This document shows, piece after piece, positions 8,601 to 14,355 of a DNA stretch of 43,350 bases. This stretch comes from JAUWOY01 sp034431315. Lineage in GTDB: Bacteria; Chloroflexota; Anaerolineae; VGOG01. Numbering within the stretch: position 1 is the stretch's first letter; every line of letters starts with the position of its first letter. The position numbers and the translations under genes were made by a program. Under the pieces are notes generated by a model that was not told where the DNA came from, did not search any database, and saw only the letters and a list, made by a program, of their open reading frames with translations. The stretch is from positions 1 to 43,350 of the forward strand of contig DAOUDK010000052.1 in the NCBI GenBank assembly GCA_034431315.1. The letters are read 5' to 3'.

Positions 8601-8856
8601 ACTCTACTTTGGTAATGAGCCCCTGCGGCAGGGGGGAGTCGTATAACCGCAGCCACATTCGGTTCAACAGGCCGATATTCCTGCCCCGGCGCGATTGGCC
8701 GATGAAGGCGTCCATCAAGGACTCGGCCGTACCCGCGATTTCCCCGGCCAGAGAGACCAGGCGGTGGGTCCCATCTCCATCCCTCGTGAAGAGGGTCTTG
8801 CGTGCATTTCCCCTGTAAATCGGGGATTCCGCAAAGAGTTTACCTTTCAGAATCAT
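5635..8856 (-). CDS. Multi-RAMP (Cas7-like) fusion protein, single-chain effector candidate
   Basis: The 1073-residue product contains three RAMP modules. Module 1 (about 1-190) ends in FGAGKSKGLGRV (165-176). Module 2 (about 520-710) has VPGSTIKGAFRKRA (565-578), LFGA (599-602), FFSDAYL (610-616), a DGVKMNPRTGRP stretch (630-641) and the Gly-rich loop IPLGGEKTSGFGWV (691-704). Module 3 (about 785-1030) has LPSRSIKGMLRHIYS (840-854), DGLFGWVG (873-880) and MGNNRYLGFGSLRL (1007-1020). Between modules 1 and 2 lies a largely helical, charged region (about 240-520). RAMP backbones of type III CRISPR complexes have these glycine loops and PGS.IKG helices. I chose the ATG at 8856 because AAAGGAGA lies just upstream; a GTG at 8910 is also in frame. 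Possible catalytic aspartates are D542 and D820, each 20-25 residues before the IKG motif. No cas10 is nearby. Confidence 0.85.
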   Translation of the reverse strand: MILKGKLFAESPIYRGNARKTLFTRDGDGTHRLVSLAGEIAGTAESLMDAFIGQSRRGRNIGLLNRMWLRLYDSPLPQGLITKVECQLQEKSYPRDHFFGLRMGIKLDEDRWAAEANANYKMETLFRNSVFDFSMSVNESALQQGENTARLYHVLQELAEGRFWFGAGKSKGLGRVRLEMDLSSLISETPPRLRPGTNHLRMFLTFNATNPVLVGWNWGKVDPDVPSFAAIEGRLLVGAMRDLPDPIRERLEMALTGPILSPVDWKRKFADYLPRVIAIWLREQSIGEVEVWVLPAQAAAKLGKGKYALSKKILAQIQPLVEQPFSSKETAGAAFREALGEKANMAKRILKVMVQRRQTREQLDREAWLEVANGLGLDVNLADRLAEQIQSEESLIKVLTPACQKILPRLYQQVDQQVNLLQSDAWVDAEIATREEHAQIKNMLLQGKIGERQWGEPDLVPKGISPATWREFVAAHRRVRFRYMLNARNLNKSITNDENMIAFLEAYRDRTRQELAQPHHIDFRAGGPSNREISRKYGKPYDTVFMRMLSWSPSSQEQGAWEIYVPGSTIKGAFRKRASQVLKTLWGESRQTTEMLNLLFGAQRQRGLVFFSDAYLTDPYDPERAWCSMDGVKMNPRTGRPIEAAKHDYLFAYGDQLAFQLQLDIQDIEEQDMEAMSLLVHLLHDFQRGDIPLGGEKTSGFGWVKADVSRLTWLTADPNGVGEKLFGKQALSQDGLWQRLDLEGEEAANALQSIYPLVPEQEVSATPPRARAGFISHRAFGGHCGTLVVEAEVLTPLNVRESGEPSFVATLAAGPVNGWDFFAMAPPEAAQRGPNKVYALPSRSIKGMLRHIYSIASDAREPSPDISRLNPTDGLFGWVGRGPNQALMGRLSFSFGPFEEPELAWFKVPYPYGEWQYTGEQWKHLPGSSAAQMHIGKTWRVFPHAPLAPIVKQVDDFQPDTFQARYFRAILSGARARFTIRFWNLEEQELQRLIWCVGLEPELAHKMGNNRYLGFGSLRLHILPDSFMIDWAKRYADEPEESWQLPIQVDEWIEPEVVYHHRALRRALNAKQL

Positions 8857-8938
8857 GACAGTCTCCTTTCGCAAATCTATTTTGAATTGAGTGAGGGTAA
8901 GACGCGACACGGCCCCGCTGACCGGTGTCTTGGTTACT

Positions 8939-8967
8939 ATTGTACATCAAAGTCAGCCATTGGTCAA
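8939..8967 (-). promoter_or_regulatory. Promoter of the RAMP cassette
   Basis: On the minus strand TTGACC (8967-8962) and TACAAT (8944-8939) are 17 bases apart. The -35 box starts one base after the rtcA stop codon. The leader of about 75 bases contains a bulged hairpin (GACAC-C-GGTC with GGCC-GTGTC, about 8928-8905) and the AAAGGAGA ribosome site. The cassette can therefore be expressed independently of rtcA, or jointly by read-through, since no terminator separates them. Confidence 0.75.
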
Positions 8968-8968
8968 A

Positions 8969-10021
8969 TCACTTACCGCAGGTGACGCTGCCGCTTTGCC
9001 CTTCCGCGCCCTCTATCTCGAACCTCACATCCAGGAATTGCTCTACCACCCAAACGTTGGTCAACAGGTGTGGGGTGATTTCACAGGTGGTGAAAGCTGA
9101 CGGGCCAGAGGCCAGGGCCATAGGGAGAATCAACTGGTCGGCCAGGTGCTTGTCCAGGCAGGCGCCGCTCTTGTGATAGGCTATGAATTCGCGGCAGGCT
9201 TCCTCGGCCACTTTCTCGGCGGGCTTGCCTCGTTTTCCCAAAGAGGAGAAGCCGGCCACTGCATGCTCGTACTCGGCCGCGAGGAAGACGGCAGTGCCTT
9301 TGCCCGGCGAGGGAGCATCTACGATCTCGATCTGGGGGGCGAAACCGCGCTTTCGCAGGTATCCCTCCGCGCGCTTCTTTTGCCTCTGGCTGATATGAGG
9401 AGGGAGGTTGGAAGTGGCGGAGATGCCCCACAGGCGCTTCAATTCGCCCCGTTCAACCAAATCCAGGCTAGAGAGCTGGCTATCCCGTCGGCCCCTGATC
9501 GCAGCCGTCATCTCCCCCCCACCTATCGGGTACCAGCCCCACCTCTCAATCTCCGCGCTCGCTTCCAGTCCCATGCGGGCCAGGGTGGGCAGGTAGACGT
9601 GCTGGAGGTAGTGAAAGGGGGGGCTCCAGGCCACGTGGGTGCCGCCGCGTATGGTCAGGCGGGATTGGCCGGGAGCGAAGGCCAGGGGCAGCAGCAGGGT
9701 TTGGGAGACGAGGCTGGTTGCGCCCGCGCTGCCGCCTTTGCGGGCCTGGGCTACGTCGAAAGAGTATTCCCCAGCTCGAGGCGACGATCGAGGTTTGAAA
9801 GTCAGGTTCAGGGAACCGAAATCTGCGCCCTCTAGCTCGGCGTCGCAGATTTGAGCTATGGCCCAGACCCCGGTGAGGTGTTGGGCCTGCAGGCCGGGTC
9901 TGCGGCGCTGGGCACGGATGTTCTCGATGCGCAAAGGTTCGCCCAACAGAGCAGCAAGGGTCAAAGAGGTGCGCAAGACCTGGCCGCCTCCCTCGCCATA
10001 AGAGCCATTGATGACTATCAT
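8969..10021 (-). CDS. rtcA: RNA 3'-terminal phosphate cyclase RtcA
   Basis: RtcA uses ATP to turn an RNA 3'-phosphate into a 2',3'-cyclic phosphate through a covalent histidine-AMP intermediate. The 350-residue product starts MIVINGSYGEGGGQVLRTSLTL, typical of the family. It contains the KGGSAGATSLVSQTLLLPLA segment near residue 95 and the catalytic motif HLADQLILP with His292. Length is normal. The ATG at 10021 has GGGGGAGG six bases before it. An upstream in-frame start (10138) would add 39 residues unlike the family and run through the promoter. The usual partner rtcB (RNA ligase) is not in the window. The gene precedes the RAMP/Cas6-like cassette on the same strand, so a link between end-healing and that cassette is possible but unproven. 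Confidence 0.93.
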   Translation of the reverse strand: MIVINGSYGEGGGQVLRTSLTLAALLGEPLRIENIRAQRRRPGLQAQHLTGVWAIAQICDAELEGADFGSLNLTFKPRSSPRAGEYSFDVAQARKGGSAGATSLVSQTLLLPLAFAPGQSRLTIRGGTHVAWSPPFHYLQHVYLPTLARMGLEASAEIERWGWYPIGGGEMTAAIRGRRDSQLSSLDLVERGELKRLWGISATSNLPPHISQRQKKRAEGYLRKRGFAPQIEIVDAPSPGKGTAVFLAAEYEHAVAGFSSLGKRGKPAEKVAEEACREFIAYHKSGACLDKHLADQLILPMALASGPSAFTTCEITPHLLTNVWVVEQFLDVRFEIEGAEGQSGSVTCGK

Positions 10022-10049
10022 CGTTCCTCCCCCGGTGGCAGATGCAAAT

Positions 10050-10077
10050 ACCATACCACATTGTCCCCAAAAGTCAA
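10050..10077 (-). promoter_or_regulatory. Promoter of rtcA
   Basis: On the minus strand TTGACT (10077-10072) and TATGGT (10055-10050) are 16 bases apart. The start codon is at 10021. It is back to back with the flp pilin promoter. Confidence 0.5.
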
Positions 10078-10088
10078 ATTCCTGCTTT

Positions 10089-10117
10089 TTGCGCTGAATC
10101 CGACTATGGTGTATAAT
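10089..10117 (+). promoter_or_regulatory. Promoter of the Flp pilin gene
   Basis: TTGCGC (10089-10094) and a perfect TATAAT (10112-10117) are 17 bases apart. The GTG start follows at 10158. Confidence 0.65.
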
Positions 10118-10157
10118 AAGCAGCGTATCCTTTACCACCTGAAGAGGAGGTCAAGAG

Positions 10158-10310
10158 GTGATACCATTTCTGTCGCGTGAAGAAGGACAGGGGCTCATTG
10201 AGTATGCCCTGATCATAGTTTTGGTAGCTATAGTCGTAATCGCCATCTTGCTGTTGCTGTGGGATAAGATCTACGACTTATTAAACCAATTTCTTAACTT
10301 CATCAGTTGA
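10158..10310 (+). CDS. Flp-type pilin precursor (50 residues)
   Basis: Flp pilins are tiny class III prepilins that build tad-type adhesion pili. This frame starts with GTG behind a strong Shine-Dalgarno sequence (GAGGAGGT, six bases away). It reads MIPFLSREEG, then QGLIEYALII and a run of hydrophobic residues. The leader has charged residues and a Gly at position 10. In the mature part Glu is at +5 and Tyr at +6, exactly the Flp processing motif (G/xxxxEY). One transmembrane helix (about 13-34) is followed by a short amphipathic tail (DKIYDLLNQFLNFIS). Length is typical. No tad assembly gene, prepilin peptidase or second pilin is in the window, so this is an orphan copy served by genes elsewhere, or a remnant. 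It has its own promoter and is divergent from rtcA. Confidence 0.85.
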   Translation: MIPFLSREEGQGLIEYALIIVLVAIVVIAILLLLWDKIYDLLNQFLNFIS

Positions 10311-10389
10311 CTCGCCGTCTTCGTGTACTCGACGTGGCACTCCCTGCTTTTTCCCAGTTTCAGTAGATCCAGATTCTGAGCAGAGCGGG

Positions 10390-10675
10390 CTCCCACGCCT
10401 AATGGCACTAACTTTTCCAGGCTGCGCGGGAATGAATCCCATGCGCGTCAAGTTAAGACGGCAGCTTGCGAGAAAACGGTCGCTGGCTAGCTCCGCCGTG
10501 GCATGAAGTGCCACGGCTACGGAGCTGCCACCCCGTAAACGGGGTTCCTGAGCCCGATTCATCGGGCGGAAGCTCCGTAGCACGGCCACTTCATGGCCGT
10601 GCGGCCCTGGCAAGCACGACACCACCCTTCAGGGCAATGCAGCGCGAAATGTTAGTGCCATTAGACTCCCACGCC
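10390..10675. mobile_element. MITE-like palindromic element with target-site-like direct repeats
   Basis: A 14-bp perfect inverted repeat (CTAATGGCACTAAC, 10399-10412, with its complement at 10651-10664) bounds a stretch with no gene. Immediately outside are copies of CTCCCACGCC at 10390-10399 and 10666-10675, like a 9-10-bp target duplication. The inside is packed with hairpins: GCCGTGGCA/TGCCACGGC (10495-10517), CCCCGT/ACGGGG (10531-10544), GCCCGAT/ATCGGGC (10552-10567) and GCACGGCCA/TGGCCGTGC (10580-10602). These are nested in GCTACGGAGCT (10516-10526) and its complement (10571-10581). There is no transposase, so movement would need one supplied from elsewhere. It fills the 402 bases between the pilin gene and comF. 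Confidence 0.7.
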
Positions 10676-10690
10676 CGCGAACCGGCGGCC

Positions 10691-10712
10691 CTTCGACAAG
10701 CTCAGGACAGGC
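10691..10712. repeat. Interspersed repeat before comF
   Basis: CTTCGACAAGCTCAGGACAG plus GC. The same repeat occurs at 36305-36326 (one mismatch) and, in related form, inside rimO. It directly abuts the first ATG of the comF frame, which makes that ATG a doubtful start. Confidence 0.7.
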
Positions 10713-11492
10713 ATGGGAGCCGCCTTTGCTGGAAATCTTGGATATACCGAGTTTATACGCTCGAAAGCTTGGCAGGCCAGGGGTAACTTGACCGCTATAG
10801 ATTTGGTGCAGGAAATCAAAAGAGGTCTCCTGGATTTGCTGTTCCCTCCCCGCTGCGTAAGCTGTCGAGAGAGAGGGAGTGTACTCTGTGCCAAGTGCCT
10901 TGATGAGTTCGAGTTGATTGAACCGCCCCTCTGCCCCCACTGTGGTCGCCCCAGGTCCAATGGTCGCCTCTGTCCCCTTTGTCAAAGCGACCCTCTGCGA
11001 ATAGACGGCGTTCGTGCTGTGGCCTACTTTGATGGAACTTTGCGCGAAGCCATTCACCACTTTAAGTACTACAATCTGCAGGATCTGGCCATCCCCTTGG
11101 GCCAGTTGATGGGCGACTATTGGGAGAAGAGCTCCCTCCCTGCTGAAATCATCGTCCCCGTGCCCTTGCACCCAGACCGACTGCGCGAGCGTGGCTACAA
11201 CCAGGCAACCCTCCTGGCCAGAGAGTTAGGGAAAAGCATCGGGCTGCCTGTCGCAGAGAACGGTTTGGCGCGCGTGCGGGCCACTCGTCCCCAGGTAGAA
11301 TTGGGTGCTCAGGAGCGCGAGGAGAACGTTCGTGACGCTTTCCGCTGTTCAAACGCCGAGTTGAAGGGTAAGCGGATCCTGCTGATTGACGATGTCTGCA
11401 CCACCGGAGCCACGTTGGAGGCTTGTAGCATCGCCTTGCGGCAAGTTGGCGCTCGTTCCGTCTGGGCCTTCACCTTAGCCAGGGCCAGATGA
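10713..11492 (+). CDS. comF: ComF family protein (phosphoribosyltransferase domain)
   Basis: ComF proteins join an N-terminal zinc ribbon to a phosphoribosyltransferase fold and are needed for DNA uptake in competent bacteria. In the 259-residue frame the zinc part has cysteine pairs at 48/51, 59/62, 74/77 and 87/90. A HHFKYYN segment and the IVPVPLHPDRLRERGYNQA stretch follow, and the PRPP loop LIDDVCTTGAT lies at about 222-232. Length is normal or slightly long. The first ATG (10713) directly follows a repeat and lacks a ribosome site, and the family homology begins only at about residue 33. A TTG or GTG near 10803-10806 is a plausible real start. No other competence gene is present. Confidence 0.88.
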   Translation: MGAAFAGNLGYTEFIRSKAWQARGNLTAIDLVQEIKRGLLDLLFPPRCVSCRERGSVLCAKCLDEFELIEPPLCPHCGRPRSNGRLCPLCQSDPLRIDGVRAVAYFDGTLREAIHHFKYYNLQDLAIPLGQLMGDYWEKSSLPAEIIVPVPLHPDRLRERGYNQATLLARELGKSIGLPVAENGLARVRATRPQVELGAQEREENVRDAFRCSNAELKGKRILLIDDVCTTGATLEACSIALRQVGARSVWAFTLARAR

Positions 11493-11623
11493 TGGGTGTG
11501 CGTAGCGAAAGCCCGGGGAGTACGAGGGGTGCCCCCTCGCTTCCTCAGGTTGGGGCTTGCACCTAACCTCTGCGCAAGCCCGATGGTGGTAAACAATAGC
11601 TGATCAATGAAAGGAGATGTCGA

Positions 11624-12160
11624 ATGCAGTTGATCATCCAGGGCAAGAACATGGAAGTTACTGATCGCTTACAGGAGTACATTGAGCAGAAAGTGGGCAA
11701 GCTGGACCGCTATTTGCCCACCATAACCGAGGCGCGGATAGAGCTCTCTGTCGAGGGCGCCAAGAGCGCGAAGGATCGCCAGGTGGCGCAGTTGACAGTG
11801 AGGAGCAAGGGCACGTTTTTGCGAGCCGAGGAGAGAACCGCTGACATGTTCGCCTCTATTGACGCCATCGTGGATAAGATGTACAGCCAGATCGTTCGCT
11901 ACAAGGGCAAACGCTATGGCCGAGGTCGCGGCCCAGGTGAGATGCCGCCGGTGGAGGAGTTCGAGGAGGAAGAGCCACCCCGCATCGTCAGGACTAAGCG
12001 TTTCCAGGTGGCTCCCATGGATGAAGAAGAGGCCATTGAGCAGATGGAGCTCTTGGGCCACGACTTCTTCGTTTTCTTCAACGTTGACGCCAATGGGATA
12101 AACGTCATTTATCGGCGCAAGGACGGCAACTATGGGCTGCTTGAGCCGGAGCTGGCGTAG
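11624..12160 (+). CDS. hpf: Long-form ribosome hibernation promoting factor
   Basis: HPF binds the 30S decoding region of idle ribosomes, and the long form dimerises them into 100S particles. The 178-residue protein has the N-terminal S30AE fold (MQLIIQGKNMEVTDRLQEYIEQKVGKL and an ending near YKGKRYGRG, about 1-100). An acidic linker (EEFEEEEPP) follows, then the C-terminal dimerisation domain (about 122-176, with GHDFFVFFNVDANGINVIYRRKDG). AAAGGAG lies eight bases before the ATG. In the space after comF are two small hairpins (around 11524-11540 and 11553-11581). A phosphatase gene follows 29 bases later and may share the transcript. Confidence 0.96.
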   Translation: MQLIIQGKNMEVTDRLQEYIEQKVGKLDRYLPTITEARIELSVEGAKSAKDRQVAQLTVRSKGTFLRAEERTADMFASIDAIVDKMYSQIVRYKGKRYGRGRGPGEMPPVEEFEEEEPPRIVRTKRFQVAPMDEEEAIEQMELLGHDFFVFFNVDANGINVIYRRKDGNYGLLEPELA

Positions 12161-12189
12161 ACTCAGAGCCTATTCGAAGAGTTCAGCAA

Positions 12190-12651
12190 ATGAAGATTAT
12201 ACTGTTCGTCTGCATGGGCAACATCTGCCGTTCGCCTATGGCGATGGGGCTTCTGCGGGAGAAACTGCATAAAGAGGGACTGGAGGGAGAGTACAGAGTA
12301 CACTCGGCGGGCGTGTGGGGGCTGGAGAGCCAACCGCCCTCGGCCTACAGTCGCGAAATGATGGAGGAGCGAGGCATTGACATCAGCGACCACCGCAGCC
12401 ACGACCTTACCTCGGAGGACGTGGAGGAGGCTGATCTCATCCTGACCATGGAGCGCGGGCAGGCCGAGGCCATCAGCCTGGAGTTCCCCCCACACGCTCA
12501 CAAAGTCCATTTGCTGAGCGAGATGATCGGGCGGCACTACGACATACGTGACCCCTACGGGAGCCCTTTGTATGAATACCGCCAATGCGCTGCCGAGATC
12601 GAAAGACTAATCGAGGAAGGCTATCCGCGCATCATGCAGTTGGTGGGATGA
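12190..12651 (+). CDS. Low-molecular-weight protein tyrosine phosphatase family
   Basis: These small phosphatases, related to arsenate reductases, cleave phosphotyrosine through a cysteine intermediate. The 153-residue product has the P-loop CMGNICRS at residues 8-15 (nucleophile Cys8, Arg14). A HSAGVWG stretch follows the loop, and the general acid Asp121 sits in DPYG. All catalytic parts are intact. The family also includes arginine phosphatases; the bulky-residue rule that tells them apart cannot be applied safely here. The gene follows hpf by 29 bases and is followed by a double-hairpin repeat and a strong terminator. Confidence 0.9.
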   Translation: MKIILFVCMGNICRSPMAMGLLREKLHKEGLEGEYRVHSAGVWGLESQPPSAYSREMMEERGIDISDHRSHDLTSEDVEEADLILTMERGQAEAISLEFPPHAHKVHLLSEMIGRHYDIRDPYGSPLYEYRQCAAEIERLIEEGYPRIMQLVG

Positions 12652-12671
12652 GTCAGCTTAAGAGCTGCTCC

Positions 12672-12732
12672 TGCTGGACGCTAATCCAGCAACTTTTTTC
12701 GCCTCTTGGGGCGACGGACTAGCGTCCGTCGC
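12672..12732. repeat. Double-hairpin REP-like repeat, copy 1
   Basis: Hairpin 1 is TGCTGGA/TCCAGCA (12672-12678 with 12685-12691). Hairpin 2 is GCGACGGAC/GTCCGTCGC (12711-12719 with 12724-12732) with loop TAGC. It shares layout and core (GGAC...GTCC around CTA or TAG) with copies at 38203, 39128 and 39235. Confidence 0.65.
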
Positions 12733-12765
12733 GAGCGAAAGGTGAATGTACACTTCAGAAAAGCT

Positions 12766-12796
12766 AAAGGGGAGTCCGCCAGCGGACTCCCCTTTT
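12766..12796. terminator. Bidirectional terminator between phosphatase and HNH genes
   Basis: A 14-bp perfect inverted repeat (AAAGGGGAGTCCGC 12766-12779 with its complement 12782-12795) lies between convergent genes. A T-run closes it on the plus strand, and the AAA side gives T residues on the minus strand. Confidence 0.85.
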
Positions 12797-12810
12797 CTCA
12801 TTTTCTATTG

Positions 12811-13335
12811 TCACCAACCCTCTATAAACTCTTGCCACTCCTCGTTCTCTTTCAAGTATCGGCCGAAGAGGTAACTGCTCGTGGCGCGAGGCTCGTAGGG
12901 GCGCTGCAGCAACCGCATGTGGGCCTCTCGGAGAGTGCGGCCGCCCTTTCGGTGGTTGCAGGCCGGGCACGCGCTCACCAGGTTTTCCCAATGGTGCTGT
13001 CCCCCATTGTGGCGTGGAACGATGTGATCTACGGTCAAGTTCTTTGATTGTCGGCCACAATATTGGCAGGTGTGGTTATCCCGCCGGAAGATCTCTTTCT
13101 TGGTGAGCTTCACCCGGGGACGAGGCCGCCTGATCATGTAGACCAGCTTTATCACCGAGGGGCACAGGAAAGTGGTGGAAGGGGTGTGGATGACCCCTCG
13201 GCTGTTCTCCAAAACGTCGGCCTTGCCCACCACGATCAAGGTCATGGCCCTCTTGACGTTGCAGACGTTCAGTGGCTCGTAGTTTAAGTTGAGGACAAGA
13301 ACGGGAGCATCTAACAGGGCTTTCAATCGTAACAC
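12811..13335 (-). CDS. HNH endonuclease family protein
   Basis: The 174-residue protein has an N-terminal beta region (APVLVLNLNYEPLNVCNVKRA) seen in a widespread chromosomal HNH family. An HNH domain follows: CQYC (90-93), the catalytic DH (103-104), the central N118, CPAC (123-126) and H128. The four cysteines should hold a structural zinc. It starts with GTG at 13335; no ATG occurs upstream of the conserved start region. The substrate is not known, and this family is usually an isolated host gene rather than part of a restriction system. No methylase is nearby. It lies 49 bases behind a glycosyltransferase gene on the same strand. Confidence 0.85.
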   Translation of the reverse strand: MLRLKALLDAPVLVLNLNYEPLNVCNVKRAMTLIVVGKADVLENSRGVIHTPSTTFLCPSVIKLVYMIRRPRPRVKLTKKEIFRRDNHTCQYCGRQSKNLTVDHIVPRHNGGQHHWENLVSACPACNHRKGGRTLREAHMRLLQRPYEPRATSSYLFGRYLKENEEWQEFIEGW

Positions 13336-13384
13336 CTCTGGTTCTCAAATCTATGGCCGATTATAACACAACCTTCCGATTAGG

Positions 13385-14146
13385 TCAAGATTTGCCTTGC
13401 CACAACCGCCTCAAGCGCAGGTACATCACCAAAGTGTAGTAGGCCATCAAGAGGCTCAAGAGCAGCCCGTGGAAGCCGTCCTTGTAGCCCTCCAGCGAGA
13501 CGTAGCGCCGCCTGAACTCCCTGAGTGGCTGCAAGACGAAGTTGTGGGGCCTGGGACGGACGCTCTGGTCGAAGAGGATCCCGGCCTCGTAATCAGTATA
13601 GCGATTCTGCCTCTCGATGAATTGGGCCAGGGTGTCGTAGTTGTAGTGGATCAGGGAATTCTCCAAATACCCCTCCTCACCGTCCAGGATGACGATCTCG
13701 TGAACCTCCCGCTGGGGATCATAGCGGGCCTGGCCGTGCCGCAGGAGGCGCAGTTGGTAGTCGGGGTACCAGCCGGCGTGGCGGATCACTCGGCCGAAGA
13801 TATAATTGTGGCGCGGAACCCACCAGCCCGACCGCGATTCATCCTGGATGGCGCGACGCACTTCGACCGCCAGCTCCGGCGTGGCTCGCTCGTCGGCGTC
13901 AACGAAGAAGACCCAGTCGCTATCAACAGAATCCAGGGCGGCGTTGCGCTGCTGGGCGAAGTTATGGAACGGATGCTGAAAAACTGTCGCCCCCGCCTCT
14001 CGCGCAATCTCCACCGTCCTATCCTGACTGAAGGCGTCGAAGACCACGACCTCATCGGCCCATTGCACACTGGCGATGCAGTCGGCGATATTCTTTTCCT
14101 CATTTTTGGTGAGGATGATGACGCTTAGCTTCGGATTCTTCTTCAC
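13385..14146 (-). CDS. Family 2 glycosyltransferase (core sugar transferase type)
   Basis: A GT-A fold enzyme that moves a sugar from a nucleotide donor. The N-terminus LSVIILTKNEEKNI is typical. DAFSQDRT (37-44) lies in the nucleotide site and the metal-binding DAD is at 83-85. A GWYPDYQLRLLRHG segment and a C-terminal hydrophobic helix (about 222-243) resemble the WaaE/KdtX-like branch, but no lipopolysaccharide genes are near, so the acceptor is unknown. The GTG start at 14146 overlaps the stop of the KTSC gene (GTGA), so translation is coupled. It is third in a group of glycosyltransferase, KTSC and glycosyltransferase. Confidence 0.9.
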   Translation of the reverse strand: MKKNPKLSVIILTKNEEKNIADCIASVQWADEVVVFDAFSQDRTVEIAREAGATVFQHPFHNFAQQRNAALDSVDSDWVFFVDADERATPELAVEVRRAIQDESRSGWWVPRHNYIFGRVIRHAGWYPDYQLRLLRHGQARYDPQREVHEIVILDGEEGYLENSLIHYNYDTLAQFIERQNRYTDYEAGILFDQSVRPRPHNFVLQPLREFRRRYVSLEGYKDGFHGLLLSLLMAYYTLVMYLRLRRLWQGKS

Positions 14147-14355
14147 GAGACCCGGTGGTGAGGATAGACACCGATGATGTTCACCCGCACGTACTGCCCT
14201 TTCGACTCGGCGTCCATCAGGCTCTCGTACTCTTCCGGGGGCACATCCTTGTAGTGATAGATATCACCACTGGTGAAGATAACCTCCAGGGTCTGGGTCT
14301 CGGCGTCGTAGCCGATGGCGTGAATCATGCTGGATTCGACTGTTGTCAGTTGCAC
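14143..14355 (-). CDS. KTSC domain protein (70 residues)
   Basis: KTSC is a small domain of unknown biochemical role, usually found alone or fused to nucleic-acid-related proteins. The product reads from GTG at 14355 through VESSMIHAIGYD, the hallmark start of the domain, and on to GDIYHYKDVPPEEYESLMDAESKGQYV. GTG is chosen because AGGAGG lies six bases upstream. A longer frame from 14511 would read far into the glycosyltransferase in another phase. It overlaps the glycosyltransferase before it by 10 bases and the one after it by 4 bases. This tight placing between two sugar transferases is unusual for the family. Confidence 0.85.
   Translation of the reverse strand: MQLTTVESSMIHAIGYDAETQTLEVIFTSGDIYHYKDVPPEEYESLMDAESKGQYVRVNIIGVYPHHRVS

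Noticed and set aside
3770..8856. Complete type III-A/B/D CRISPR locus
   Set aside because: No Cas10 (GGDD/HD), Csm4/Cmr3, Csx1/Csm6 or Cas1/2 frame exists on either side; the flanks are rplI and rtcA.
3592..10021. CRISPR array beside the RAMP/Cas6-like cassette
   Set aside because: I looked for direct repeats of about 25-40 bases with regular spacers here and in all gaps of the window. The only repeats found are palindromes, heptamer arrays and one 107-bp duplication.
10390..10675. Non-coding RNA gene made of the nested hairpins
   Set aside because: The inverted ends and flanking direct repeats explain the stretch better as a mobile palindromic element; no promoter was seen for it.
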